Source of the DNA: an uncultured Alistipes sp.
Lineage (GTDB): Bacteria; Bacteroidota; Bacteroidia; Bacteroidales; Rikenellaceae
Direction of reading: 5' to 3'
Length of the DNA stretch: 39,085 nucleotides
NCBI GenBank assembly: GCA_947367255.1
Contig: CANBCZ010000018.1
Coordinates: 1 to 39,085, forward strand
Shown here piece after piece: positions 1-8,241 of the stretch; the first letter of the stretch is position 1; each line of letters starts with the position of its first letter. The notes below the pieces were generated by a model. It saw only the letters and a program-made list of their open reading frames with translations, made no database searches and was not told the DNA's origin. The position numbers and the translations under genes were made by a program.

Positions 1-11
1 GAAAAATTGAC

Positions 12-19
12 TATTTTTG
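12..19 (+). promoter_or_regulatory. Bacteroidetes -7 promoter element for the first lipoprotein operon
   Basis: TATTTTTG matches the Bacteroidetes consensus TAnnTTTG and lies 37 bases before the ATG at 57. The -33 part would fall before the window, so only half of the promoter can be seen. Confidence 0.55.
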
Positions 20-56
20 TGCATCGCAAATAACACTAATTTAATAATAAATTACT

Positions 57-2597
57 ATGAAGATGTTTTTCTATTCAACTCTTTTGGCTGTAGCACTCCT
101 GTTCTGTGCAGGTTGCGAGGGCAATACACAGGGTTCAGACGAGAAGAAAAGTGTCACTGTACTTGCCACACTCGAGAATGGTCGAGAGTGGAAGGCAGGT
201 GACGAGGTAGTCATCAACAACATCAAGTACACAGTTGAGGTTGGTGGCACATCTACAGTATCTATCGAGGATGTTGTAGCTGCAGACTACTACTATGCAG
301 CTTACGACTTTGGTAACGGAACTATCGACAATACTACACTTGCTGTCGATCTTCCTGCAACCCAGAGTCCGTCTATCTCGATGATTCGTCCAATGGTTGC
401 TTCAAACGGCAATACAAAGCTCGTCTTCAAGAATCTACTCGGTACACTCCGCCTCTCACTAAGCGGTAGCGGCGTTGTGAATCGTGTGGTACTCAGCTCG
501 CTTGATACTGCTCTGGCAGGTCACGGCGTAGCAAATATGGACTTTGCCGGTGCTCCGCAGCTGGAGATTGCCAACGACGGCACCCGCTCGATTACCGTAG
601 ATTTGGGTCAGGGCGTAACTCTGCCGGCTGATGTAGATGTTGTACTGCCTGCAATGACTTATTCGGGTTTTGTGCTCACCGTATACGGTGCAAACGATGC
701 CATTATGAGCGGCTACACAATCTCTTCTACAGAGGTTCTGCGTGGCGATATTCAGATGGTCAATGTAAACTACGAGCCTGACACCGAGGCACCTACATAC
801 CTCACAGCGACTGTAGAGAACGATGCTGAGGGCAACCCTTATACTTGGACTGCAGCCTCTATGCTCTATGTAAACGGCACCCCTACACAGATTGCAGGTG
901 GTCAGGGTACAGCTAATGGCGAGTTTGGTCCGGTATCATCTGCCGAGGTATACTATGCTTCGACCTCTTCAGCCTCTGCAAATGGTATGAGCGGTCAGAC
1001 AATGCGTATTGCTATTCCGACAACTCAGCGTTACAATGCTGCACTTGCGACTATCAACCCTGCTGTAGCAAAGTCTACAACCAACAACCTCTCACTCAAC
1101 TACTTGTGTGGTGTGGCAACCGTTAAGATCACAGGTCCGCACATCCTTCGTCAGGTAACTCTTGCAGGCAAGAACAATCGTCGCCTTGCAGGTTCGGGTG
1201 TGGTTGATCTCTCTACAGAGACTGCGCGTCTCTCGCTTAATGCCGATGCAGCAAAGGAGCTCTCTATCGACTGCGGCACCGCAGGTGTAAATGTCGAGAA
1301 TGGTGCCACCTTCCGCTTTGTTCTCCCTGCAGAGGATTACTCTGAGGGTTTCACACTCACTATGCTCGACTCAAACGGTCAGACTATGAGCATGGAGATT
1401 GCCGGTGGCGTAATTGCTCGCAACAGCGTAACAGCCCTCTCTGATGTCGAGTGGCTCAGCGCACAGGGCGACAACAATAACCTCAGCCGTATGGGTTGTG
1501 CTAACTGCTATATGGTTCATATGGCTGGTGACTACACATTCAGAACTCGTTATGTAGACAACACCCCTGTAAGCAACATCGCTAAGGTCGATTGGCTCTG
1601 GGCAACAAAGGTTGAGGGCAAGGAGGGCAACGCCCTTATCTCAAACATCAACTACGCTGACGGTACCGTATCTTTCACCGCTTCGGAGTATGAGGGTAAC
1701 GCCGTTATCGCTGCATTTGATGCTGCCGGCGAGATTGTATGGTCTTGGCACATCTGGCTGACCGATATGCCCGCTGTTTACGACTACCAGAACAACTATA
1801 TCGAGCAGAGCGGTGGTCTTACTGATGGTTACTACTGTATGGACCGTAACCTCGGTGCTACAGAGGCTACCCTTTGGGGTGGTTACGAGACATTTGGTCT
1901 CTACTACCAGTGGGGTCGTAAGGATCCGTTCATCGGTGATAAGGCTGAGGAGCGCGAGCAGATATACGTTGAGGAGAATGGTCGCTACGAGTGGGTTGAG
2001 AAGGTTAAGCCATTTGGTAATAGCGATCAGTTGACTGTTTGCAACACTGCTTACACTCAGGCTAAGTGGGAGGCAACTCCAACAGATAGCACAATCGGTA
2101 CATTTGACTACGCTGCAGCGCACCCTATGACATTCCTCACAGGTGGTACAGGTAGTCAGGCAAACTGGCTCGATGTAAAGAGCTTGGATGCCGCCGAGAA
2201 GAATAACATCATTTACGATGCTGACAAGAGCCTCTGGCGTCCGTTCCAGAAGAGCAACTACGATCCATGTCCAGTAGGCTACCAGGTTCCACGTAAGGCT
2301 ATGTGGATCTGCCTTGACTCTTACAATAGCGTATATACTGACGACGGTTTTGTAAACACTACAGCCGCTGGTGTTGAGGCTTGGTTCCCATCATCAGGTT
2401 GCCGTAGCGCACACCCAACCGATGGCGGTTCGCTCATCAAGGTTCAGAAGGCGAGCGGTTATGCTTACTTGTGGACATCAGAGCTTCAGGCTGCAGAGCA
2501 GTCATTCCGATTCTACTACCACGCACCTATGTTTGACGGTATTCAGTCTGCAGGTTGGGGTAATGGTTATAACGTACGATGCGTAAAGGCTTACTAA
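57..2597 (+). CDS. Surface lipoprotein with tandem fimbrillin-like domains and a FISUMP-like C-terminal domain
   Basis: This is an 846-residue protein with a lipoprotein signal peptide; the likely lipidated Cys is residue 20 (lipobox CAGC). Two similar fimbrillin (Mfa-like) units follow, at about residues 32-243 and 247-466. They share a V.LP...YS.GF.LT pattern, and the first begins with the NGREWKAGDE motif usual for fimbrillin N-termini. The C-terminal third (about 470-846) has the motifs YYCMDRNLGA, YYQWGRKDPF, CPVGYQVPR and a final VRCVKAY. These resemble the FISUMP/TIGR02145 or DUF1566-type domains found at the ends of Bacteroidales surface adhesins. The protein is probably anchored in the outer membrane and exposed to the outside. 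The next gene starts one base after its stop, so the two are surely co-transcribed. There is no chaperone or anchor gene beside it, so it may be a stand-alone adhesin rather than a pilin. Its ligand is unknown. Confidence 0.8.
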   Translation: MKMFFYSTLLAVALLFCAGCEGNTQGSDEKKSVTVLATLENGREWKAGDEVVINNIKYTVEVGGTSTVSIEDVVAADYYYAAYDFGNGTIDNTTLAVDLPATQSPSISMIRPMVASNGNTKLVFKNLLGTLRLSLSGSGVVNRVVLSSLDTALAGHGVANMDFAGAPQLEIANDGTRSITVDLGQGVTLPADVDVVLPAMTYSGFVLTVYGANDAIMSGYTISSTEVLRGDIQMVNVNYEPDTEAPTYLTATVENDAEGNPYTWTAASMLYVNGTPTQIAGGQGTANGEFGPVSSAEVYYASTSSASANGMSGQTMRIAIPTTQRYNAALATINPAVAKSTTNNLSLNYLCGVATVKITGPHILRQVTLAGKNNRRLAGSGVVDLSTETARLSLNADAAKELSIDCGTAGVNVENGATFRFVLPAEDYSEGFTLTMLDSNGQTMSMEIAGGVIARNSVTALSDVEWLSAQGDNNNLSRMGCANCYMVHMAGDYTFRTRYVDNTPVSNIAKVDWLWATKVEGKEGNALISNINYADGTVSFTASEYEGNAVIAAFDAAGEIVWSWHIWLTDMPAVYDYQNNYIEQSGGLTDGYYCMDRNLGATEATLWGGYETFGLYYQWGRKDPFIGDKAEEREQIYVEENGRYEWVEKVKPFGNSDQLTVCNTAYTQAKWEATPTDSTIGTFDYAAAHPMTFLTGGTGSQANWLDVKSLDAAEKNNIIYDADKSLWRPFQKSNYDPCPVGYQVPRKAMWICLDSYNSVYTDDGFVNTTAAGVEAWFPSSGCRSAHPTDGGSLIKVQKASGYAYLWTSELQAAEQSFRFYYHAPMFDGIQSAGWGNGYNVRCVKAY

Positions 2598-2598
2598 A

Positions 2599-4116
2599 AT
2601 GAAGAAATTTATCAATACAATTCTTGCAGCACTGACCACAGTGGCAGTGCTGCTGACAACCGCTTGTACTGACGGTGGCGAGCAGACTTCTGCAGAGGAT
2701 CCACAGCCAGCAGATATCTCGCTGCTCTTCAGCTCCCCCGAGGTTGTAATGAGTGCCGAGGGTGGCGTGGTAGATGTAAAGGTGGTAACAAATGCCGAGT
2801 CTTGGGACTTTGTAGCTGCAATCTCTTGGGCAGAGGTTGAGCGTACTGATAACGGACTCTCTATCTATGCAACCGAGAATAAGAGCAACAGCTCTCGTAA
2901 CGGCGATATCCTTGTTATCGCAACCACAGGCACAACCGTAAAGGAGCGCACAATCACCGTTGAGCAGGTTGCAAGCGGCGGTACAACTGCCGACGGCAGC
3001 CTTACCTTCGAGTGCCCTGTATTCGAGGAGCTTATACTCAGCTCGTTCGATACTGACGGCGATGGCGCTATCTCTGCAACAGAGGCAGCACGCGTAACAG
3101 ATCTCGACCTTACACTCGACGAGAACTCGGATACCGAGCAGGAGGCTATCACCTCACTCAAGGGTATCAAGAACTTCGTAAACCTCGTAAATCTCGACTG
3201 TCCGGGCAACCTTATCACCTCACTCGATTTGAGTGGTATGGAGAAGCTCGAGTATGTGGATTGCTGCTACAACAAGATTAAGAGCCTCAATGTAACAGGT
3301 TGTAAATCACTCAAGTGGCTCTACTGCTATGTAAACGATATTGAGAGTGTACTGCACGAGGGTTGTGACAATCTGATGTTCTTCCAGGCTTATAAGAACA
3401 AACTGACAAGCATCGATATGAGCGGCAAGCCTGAGCTTATCTACTTCGATGTTATGTTAAACTCTCTGCGCGAGGCTAAGTTTGACAACTGTCCAAAGCT
3501 CAAAGTGGTTGCGCTGGGCAACAACAACCTTACCTCAATCTCTCTTGAGGGTCTGCCAGAGCTCTACACGCTCGGTTGCTACCAGAACAACATCGCATCA
3601 CTCGATTTGAGCAAGCTTCCAAACCTCGAGATGCTCGAGTGCTACACCAACAACCTTGCATCGCTCGACCTGTCGGCAAATACGCTCCTCTCAGCACTTA
3701 CCTGCCAGAACAACCTCATTACAGAGCTCAAGATTGACAACTGCACAGCTCTTCGCAAGCTCGAGTGCAACAACAACCGCCTGACAGGTACTCTCGACCT
3801 GAACAAGCACAAGTCGCTGACAATACTCTCTTGCGGTGGCAACAACCTTACTGCAATCAATGTCAATGAGTGCACAGCGCTGACAAACATCGACTGCGCA
3901 AATACAATGATTACTGCACTCGATACTACATCACTTTCACTGCTCGAGTCACTCATTGCAAACGACTGCCTTATCGCTACTATGGATTGCAGCAACAATC
4001 GCAAGCTCAAGACCCTCTATCTGCAGGGTAACCCGCTCACATCGCTCGTCCTTGCAACAGGTCAGACTATCGAGGATATGAAGATTGACAACTACGACGT
4101 AATCAGCTACAAGTAG
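2599..4116 (+). CDS. Lipoprotein with BACON domain, EF-hand-like loop and leucine-rich repeats
   Basis: This 505-residue lipoprotein (Cys 23 in TTAC) begins one base after the upstream stop codon. Residues about 40-125 form a BACON-type beta domain: FSSPEVVMSAEGG, then SWDFVAA and ITVEQVA. Next comes a near-perfect EF-hand/dockerin-type calcium loop, DTDGDGAISATE, at 151-162. Residues about 185-490 are irregular leucine-rich repeats of about 20-21 residues of the form L..LDLS....L..L.C..N, the internalin/BspA-like type of Bacteroidetes. These families usually bind proteins or glycans at the cell surface. The Asn- and Cys-rich repeat positions (LECYTNN, LECNNN) are typical of the type. The pairing with the fimbrillin-like protein upstream suggests a two-part surface adhesin. 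No enzyme motif is visible. Confidence 0.82.
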   Translation: MKKFINTILAALTTVAVLLTTACTDGGEQTSAEDPQPADISLLFSSPEVVMSAEGGVVDVKVVTNAESWDFVAAISWAEVERTDNGLSIYATENKSNSSRNGDILVIATTGTTVKERTITVEQVASGGTTADGSLTFECPVFEELILSSFDTDGDGAISATEAARVTDLDLTLDENSDTEQEAITSLKGIKNFVNLVNLDCPGNLITSLDLSGMEKLEYVDCCYNKIKSLNVTGCKSLKWLYCYVNDIESVLHEGCDNLMFFQAYKNKLTSIDMSGKPELIYFDVMLNSLREAKFDNCPKLKVVALGNNNLTSISLEGLPELYTLGCYQNNIASLDLSKLPNLEMLECYTNNLASLDLSANTLLSALTCQNNLITELKIDNCTALRKLECNNNRLTGTLDLNKHKSLTILSCGGNNLTAINVNECTALTNIDCANTMITALDTTSLSLLESLIANDCLIATMDCSNNRKLKTLYLQGNPLTSLVLATGQTIEDMKIDNYDVISYK

Positions 4117-4130
4117 TCGTTTACCTATAT

Positions 4131-4172
4131 AAAAAAGATGGTGTCCAAAGTTGTTGGACACCATCTTTTTTT
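4131..4172. terminator. Bidirectional intrinsic terminator
   Basis: A 17-bp perfect stem (AAAAAAGATGGTGTCCA and its complement) encloses a 7-base loop, with A runs before it and T runs after it. It sits between two genes whose stops face each other (4116 and 4188), so it can stop transcription from both sides. Confidence 0.9.
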
Positions 4173-4187
4173 ATGTTGTGTAGCGTA

Positions 4188-6254
4188 CTACTTGTACTCT
4201 ACAGTAATCGACTCAATGTTAGAGTGGCTTGAGCCTGCAGGGGTAAATACGATGCGTGACTTACACTCGCCTGTCCACTCGGCAACAGATGTTGTTGCAA
4301 ATGTTGTAGTGGTATATGTATCGTTCTCCTTTGCCTTGAGGTCAATCTGGTAATCTACAGGGGCACCAAGGGTAACCTTTGTAATAACCTTGCCGTTCTG
4401 TGCCTCAATACGAAGCTCGCCGGATGTTGTACGACCGATATAGATACAGTCGCGACCATCAGCTTTGTTTGTTCTCCAAGTGCCTGTAGAAGAGATAACT
4501 ACATCGCCGCTATAGATAGTACCCACGCTATTGCCGCTCGATGCACCCTCCGGCATATCTGCAGGGAAGGTCAGGAATACACTCTGTGCCTCTGCTGTTA
4601 CAGCCTCAACAACAACCTCAAAAGAGGTAGATTTAGTTGCTACATGGAGAGCCTCGTCTGCTGGATTTGCGGTAACGGTCACCTTATACAAACCTGCAGC
4701 CACATTCTCAAAGGTTGCAGTTGTAGTGGTAACGGTTACGCTCTGCTCGCCGCAAACTACAGTATAGTCCTTTGCACCCTCAACGGCTGTCCACTCAACA
4801 GTTACGGTATTGCCTGTAGCGGTAGCTGCTGTAATTACAGGTGCCTCAAGCGGTGTTACAACCGGCTGCTCAGGGTTCTCAGGCTCCTCGGTTGCTGCAC
4901 CGTCGATATAGTAAATATAGTAGTAGTATGTACTCTGGCTGGCTGCAAAGTTGAACTTGCTGCCTGCATAGTTGTTGAAATAACGACCATGGAGAGTGTT
5001 GTAAAGAGTTGCAAAGTAGCTCTCTGCGCTCATTGTCACCTGCCAAGTAGCCTCAGCGTCCTTGTCAGCCTTGAATGAGAGCTTGCTTGTCCAATTCTCC
5101 GAATCGTAGTTACCATAGAGGTAGCCCTCAGCAGCCTTGAAAGCAAATGTATCTGCATCTACACCCTTCTCAACAGTAAAGAGTGCTGCATTCTCAGGAA
5201 GACCCTCTGCAACAATCTCAAGGGCGTCTGTAACGGTTACAGAGCTTGTGAACTTCAGCGCGCTGCCATCTGCAGTAGTCGAGAGGAGCTTTGCGGTAGA
5301 AGATGCGGTCTTCTTTGTACAGAAGATAACCTGATCGCCTGCGTTGAGCTCAGCAAGGTCGGTCATAAGCTTGTAAGCCTTTGGCTTCTCAACCTCAACA
5401 AGGTCGGTTACGCGGAATACGGCAACATCTGCACGCTCGAAGTTAAGCTTCTTGTCAGTAAGGTCTACGCTCTTTGTGTAGTTTGTTCTGTCGGTTACAA
5501 CGGTTACGGTGAACGATGTGCCGCTAAGGTCGGTAGGAACAGCTACAAACCAAACTGTATCCTCGCCTGTAGCTACGCGACCACCGAGGTTGAGGTTGAT
5601 ATCCTCGTAGTTGTTGTACCACTTTGCATTCTCGAGTGTGCCCTGCTCGTGTACCTTGAACTCTACGGCACCGGCTGGCTTTGCAACAGATGAGAATGTA
5701 ACCTTCTCGATCTTCTCGCCCGCCGGAATACCTACGAGGGTCATCTTTGCAAATGCAACCATACGGGCAAACTTGAAGCTGATCTTGTTAGGAACGGTCT
5801 CGGTTACAACGGGATTCTCAGATACAAGGATATCTGCCAACGGGTCGTAGCTTGTCTCGGTCGGAGTCTGCTCCTGTGGAACGGTAAGGCTTACAGACGA
5901 TGTGGTAGACTTGTAAGCATAAGGGTAAAATGCACCGAAGGTGTACTTTGCAGCGCCATCGGTTGTGGTGAAATCTGCAGTAAACTCTGCGCAGTTATTC
6001 TTCAGGGTGTAATCCTCGTGGGTTGCACTCTGACGACGGGTTGTGCTCTCATCGGCAAAGTAGATGATATTGAGCTGCTCACCCTTCTCTGCCCAATGAA
6101 TCTCTGTACCCTCAACATAGGTTCTTGACTCTGCAGCAAGCGCCTCGATGGTGACAGTACTCTTCTTCTCAACAAAAATCTGCTCGTCCGAACTCTTAAC
6201 ACAAGAGCTGAGAAGAGCTGCAATAGCTGTAAGTGTGTATACAAGTTTCTTCAT
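4188..6254 (-). CDS. Multidomain fimbrillin-family lipoprotein with FN3 domain
   Basis: The open frame extends to 6350, but the start at 6254 gives a clear lipoprotein signal (MKKLVYTL...LLSSC, Cys 18) and a 688-residue product. Residues about 25-285 are fimbrillin-like: STVTIEALAAESRTYVEG, then IHWAEKGEQL, YPYA and a Q.Q.P motif. Residues about 290-450 form a second beta domain (LNAGDQVIFCTK, YLYGNYDSENW, a Tyr-rich stretch near 443-449). A Pro/Glu linker leads to a fibronectin type III domain at about 468-548. The last 130 residues form another beta-sandwich-like domain ending NIESITVEYK. The gene lies 13 bases after a tiny open frame that seems to be part of the same mRNA. It is probably a surface adhesin or binding protein. 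Arg 44 lies where fimbrillin-type proteins may be cleaved. The specific ligand is not evident. Confidence 0.8.
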   Translation of the reverse strand: MKKLVYTLTAIAALLSSCVKSSDEQIFVEKKSTVTIEALAAESRTYVEGTEIHWAEKGEQLNIIYFADESTTRRQSATHEDYTLKNNCAEFTADFTTTDGAAKYTFGAFYPYAYKSTTSSVSLTVPQEQTPTETSYDPLADILVSENPVVTETVPNKISFKFARMVAFAKMTLVGIPAGEKIEKVTFSSVAKPAGAVEFKVHEQGTLENAKWYNNYEDINLNLGGRVATGEDTVWFVAVPTDLSGTSFTVTVVTDRTNYTKSVDLTDKKLNFERADVAVFRVTDLVEVEKPKAYKLMTDLAELNAGDQVIFCTKKTASSTAKLLSTTADGSALKFTSSVTVTDALEIVAEGLPENAALFTVEKGVDADTFAFKAAEGYLYGNYDSENWTSKLSFKADKDAEATWQVTMSAESYFATLYNTLHGRYFNNYAGSKFNFAASQSTYYYYIYYIDGAATEEPENPEQPVVTPLEAPVITAATATGNTVTVEWTAVEGAKDYTVVCGEQSVTVTTTTATFENVAAGLYKVTVTANPADEALHVATKSTSFEVVVEAVTAEAQSVFLTFPADMPEGASSGNSVGTIYSGDVVISSTGTWRTNKADGRDCIYIGRTTSGELRIEAQNGKVITKVTLGAPVDYQIDLKAKENDTYTTTTFATTSVAEWTGECKSRIVFTPAGSSHSNIESITVEYK

Positions 6255-6267
6255 AGCTGTAGATGTG

Positions 6268-6414
6268 TTAAAAGTCACCAAAATCGTTAAAATTAGGGTT
6301 CTCACCCGGCAAACCAATGCCGTCAGAGATTGTAAAACCAGCCTCGGCAACGATGTTCAGAACCTCCAACATAGGGCTCTGATAGCCATACTCGACTTCA
6401 TTAACCTTCTTCAT
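6268..6414 (-). CDS. Small peptide gene (48 residues) heading the lipoprotein operon
   Basis: A complete frame runs from ATG at 6414 to TAA at 6268. The product starts MKKVNEVEYGYQSPMLEVL, continues with NIVAEAGFTISDGI, and ends with an acidic, Gly/Pro/Asn-rich tail (LPGENPNFNDFGDF). It has no signal peptide or membrane segment. I recall similar 45-60 residue peptides (basic start, YxSPxxEVxxVxxExG core, acidic Gly-rich end) placed just before surface-protein genes in Bacteroidales; this is memory, not a search. A TAnnTTTG element lies 40 bases upstream, and the stop is 13 bases before the lipoprotein ATG. The peptide could be a leader peptide controlling translation or a real small protein. 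Coding bias cannot be judged well at this length. Confidence 0.6.
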   Translation of the reverse strand: MKKVNEVEYGYQSPMLEVLNIVAEAGFTISDGIGLPGENPNFNDFGDF

Positions 6415-6454
6415 AAAATTTAATATTTGTTTGTTAAAAAATCTATTTTGTCGG

Positions 6455-6462
6455 CAAAGGTA
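6455..6462 (-). promoter_or_regulatory. -7 promoter element for the small-peptide/lipoprotein operon
   Basis: On the minus strand the sequence reads TACCTTTG, a full TAnnTTTG match, 40 bases before the ATG at 6414. A TTTG lies upstream, but closer than the usual -33 spacing. Confidence 0.55.
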
Positions 6463-6505
6463 GTAAAAATTTCCAAATCATATTCTCTGAATATGCAAAA
6501 AACGC

Positions 6506-6513
6506 TATCTTTG
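6506..6513 (+). promoter_or_regulatory. -7 promoter element for the secreted hydrolase
   Basis: TATCTTTG matches TAnnTTTG and ends 16 bases before the ATG at 6530, which implies a very short 5' untranslated region. It is divergent from the element at 6455-6462. Confidence 0.6.
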
Positions 6514-6529
6514 TACAAAAGCTAAGATT

Positions 6530-7408
6530 ATGAAACAGTGGACTTTACTACTTTTGTTGCTTGTCGGAGCACTTGGCAATAGCTTTGCGGCAGAGCTTGA
6601 CGGCACGGGTACGCTTACAAAACATACCTTCAAACACAAGGGTGTCGAGTACGATTATTGGCTCTATATTCCTCAAAATATTGCGGAAGATGCACCCCTG
6701 CTGATGGTCTTTCACGGCTATGGTTCAAAGAACATTCCCTCTGTAAATTACGGTTTTCAGCCACTTGCCGACAAGCACGGCTTTGCCATCTGCTACCCTC
6801 GCGGACCGAAGGATTTTAAGGGCAAACACTACTGGAGTGTCGGCTATCAGTTTCATATAGAGAATAACTGTGAGCGCGATGATGTGGGTCTTGCCATCCG
6901 CCTTGCAAAACATCTGCAGAAGGAGCACAAACTATCTAAAGAAAACCTCTTTGCAACGGGGCACTCAAACGGCGGTGCAATGAGCTATATACTTGCATAT
7001 CAAGCGTCTAAACACTTTACTGCCGTAGCTTCCGTTTCGGGTCATATTATGGAGTGCCGTTACCGCACGCTCACTCCGAAGCTCCCAATTCCTGTAATGG
7101 AGGTGCACGGAACGGAGGATAGACTCTCACGATGGAATGGCGATCCGTACAACAAAGACGGATGGGGTGCCGACATCGCCACACCACGTGCCGTGGGGTT
7201 ATGGGCTGCGGCAAATCGCTGCACACACGAAGAGACCGAGGTGCTGCCGATTGTGAAAAACAGAGTTATTGCGCACCGTTTTGTGGGTGGTACAGGTGGC
7301 AATGAGGTGTGGTTTTACGAGGTTGTCGGCGGAAAACACAACTGGGCAAGCGATAGTATGAATACCGCCGCCGAGATATGGAAATTCTTCTCCAAGTATA
7401 TCAAATAG
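6530..7408 (+). CDS. Secreted alpha/beta hydrolase, LpqC / PHB-depolymerase / feruloyl-esterase-like
   Basis: The protein has 292 residues with a Sec signal peptide (MKQWTLLLLLLVGALGNSFA). The alpha/beta-hydrolase fold is shown by PLLMVFHGYG (oxyanion region, about 56-65), the nucleophile elbow ATGHSNGGAM (Ser 146), an acid in HGTED (Asp 197) and the catalytic His in GGKHNW (His 270). This layout fits the LpqC/esterase_phb family, whose members cut short-chain polyesters or feruloyl esters on plant polysaccharides. The real substrate cannot be told from sequence. The gene is monocistronic with its own promoter. Its stop codon is only 2 bases from the stop of the convergent DUF3108 gene, with no terminator between. 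Confidence 0.85.
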   Translation: MKQWTLLLLLLVGALGNSFAAELDGTGTLTKHTFKHKGVEYDYWLYIPQNIAEDAPLLMVFHGYGSKNIPSVNYGFQPLADKHGFAICYPRGPKDFKGKHYWSVGYQFHIENNCERDDVGLAIRLAKHLQKEHKLSKENLFATGHSNGGAMSYILAYQASKHFTAVASVSGHIMECRYRTLTPKLPIPVMEVHGTEDRLSRWNGDPYNKDGWGADIATPRAVGLWAAANRCTHEETEVLPIVKNRVIAHRFVGGTGGNEVWFYEVVGGKHNWASDSMNTAAEIWKFFSKYIK

Positions 7409-7410
7409 AG

Positions 7411-8211
7411 CTACTTGACCTTACAGTCCAATGGATATTTAAGTCCCTTGAAATCAGAGATATAGGCGCGGATGCTACCGACAATTATCGGTGATTCGAG
7501 CATTACGGGGAACTTATTCTTGTCGTCAGTAATCCAGATAAAAAACTCCGAACCGTCGGTAAATGAAAACCCCTCGCTTGTACCGAGTGTGCAGGCGAGT
7601 TTTATCGTTCTGAACTTACCCTTTTGCGGCACGCGACACTCTTCACGACCCAACAATCTGTATTTGAGCACCTTGATAGTATCCTCAAGCACCATCTCGA
7701 GGTTGTACTCCTTGCCCTCTTTGAGTGTCGAAGCATCTATCGAGCGGAGGTTGAAGTAGAGCGATACGGGGTCCATGCTGCGCTCGGTAAGCTCCAAAGT
7801 CTTTGTGCGCAGCGTGCGCTGACGGCTCTGCGCCCAAGTGTGCACCTTCAGGCTGTCCCAGTCGTAGCGATAGTGGCTGCGGAAGGTGTAGTCACCCTCG
7901 CGGATGTTGCTCTCAAAACGCTGCGTACGCTTTGACAGCGTATCTACAAGGATGTCGTAACGGTCCTCAAGGTTGTAAAACCAGCGGTACTCGGGCATAA
8001 TCTTTCCCAAGCCCATAACGCGATAGACACTCTTGCCATCAAGGGTATCGAGCGTCGTCTGCACCGTAACGGTCGCCATCTCGGTATTAGGAACAAGCTT
8101 CGCCTTGTATGCCACGCGATAGTCCAGCTGCTCGCCCGGGTGGTAGACCTGTGCCGAGAGGGACAAAGTGGCAAAGAGTGATATGAGAGCTGTAATTACA
8201 ATCTGTTTCAT
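7411..8211 (-). CDS. DUF3108-family periplasmic protein
   Basis: The protein has 266 residues with a Sec signal peptide ending at SLSAQ. The mature part shows the DUF3108 pattern: YHPGEQLDYRVAYK near the start, then VYRVMGLGK, a YNLEDRYDI segment, MDPVSLYFNLRS in the middle, and a late SEFFIWITDDKNKFPVMLE segment. DUF3108 proteins are beta-rich periplasmic or outer-membrane-associated proteins without a known activity. The gene follows recG by 30 bases on the same strand, so it is likely read through from recG. I see no catalytic motif. Confidence 0.82.
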   Translation of the reverse strand: MKQIVITALISLFATLSLSAQVYHPGEQLDYRVAYKAKLVPNTEMATVTVQTTLDTLDGKSVYRVMGLGKIMPEYRWFYNLEDRYDILVDTLSKRTQRFESNIREGDYTFRSHYRYDWDSLKVHTWAQSRQRTLRTKTLELTERSMDPVSLYFNLRSIDASTLKEGKEYNLEMVLEDTIKVLKYRLLGREECRVPQKGKFRTIKLACTLGTSEGFSFTDGSEFFIWITDDKNKFPVMLESPIIVGSIRAYISDFKGLKYPLDCKVK

Positions 8212-8241
8212 GACCTAATAACGAGCAAAAAGCGCTCCCTA

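Noticed and set aside
3046..3090. Dockerin domain suggesting a cellulosome
   Set aside because: Only one calcium loop is present and it lies between a BACON domain and leucine-rich repeats; no cohesin is seen.
6255..6350. Longer start for the multidomain fimbrillin lipoprotein
   Set aside because: The extension covers the small-peptide gene in another frame and would hide the lipoprotein signal peptide.
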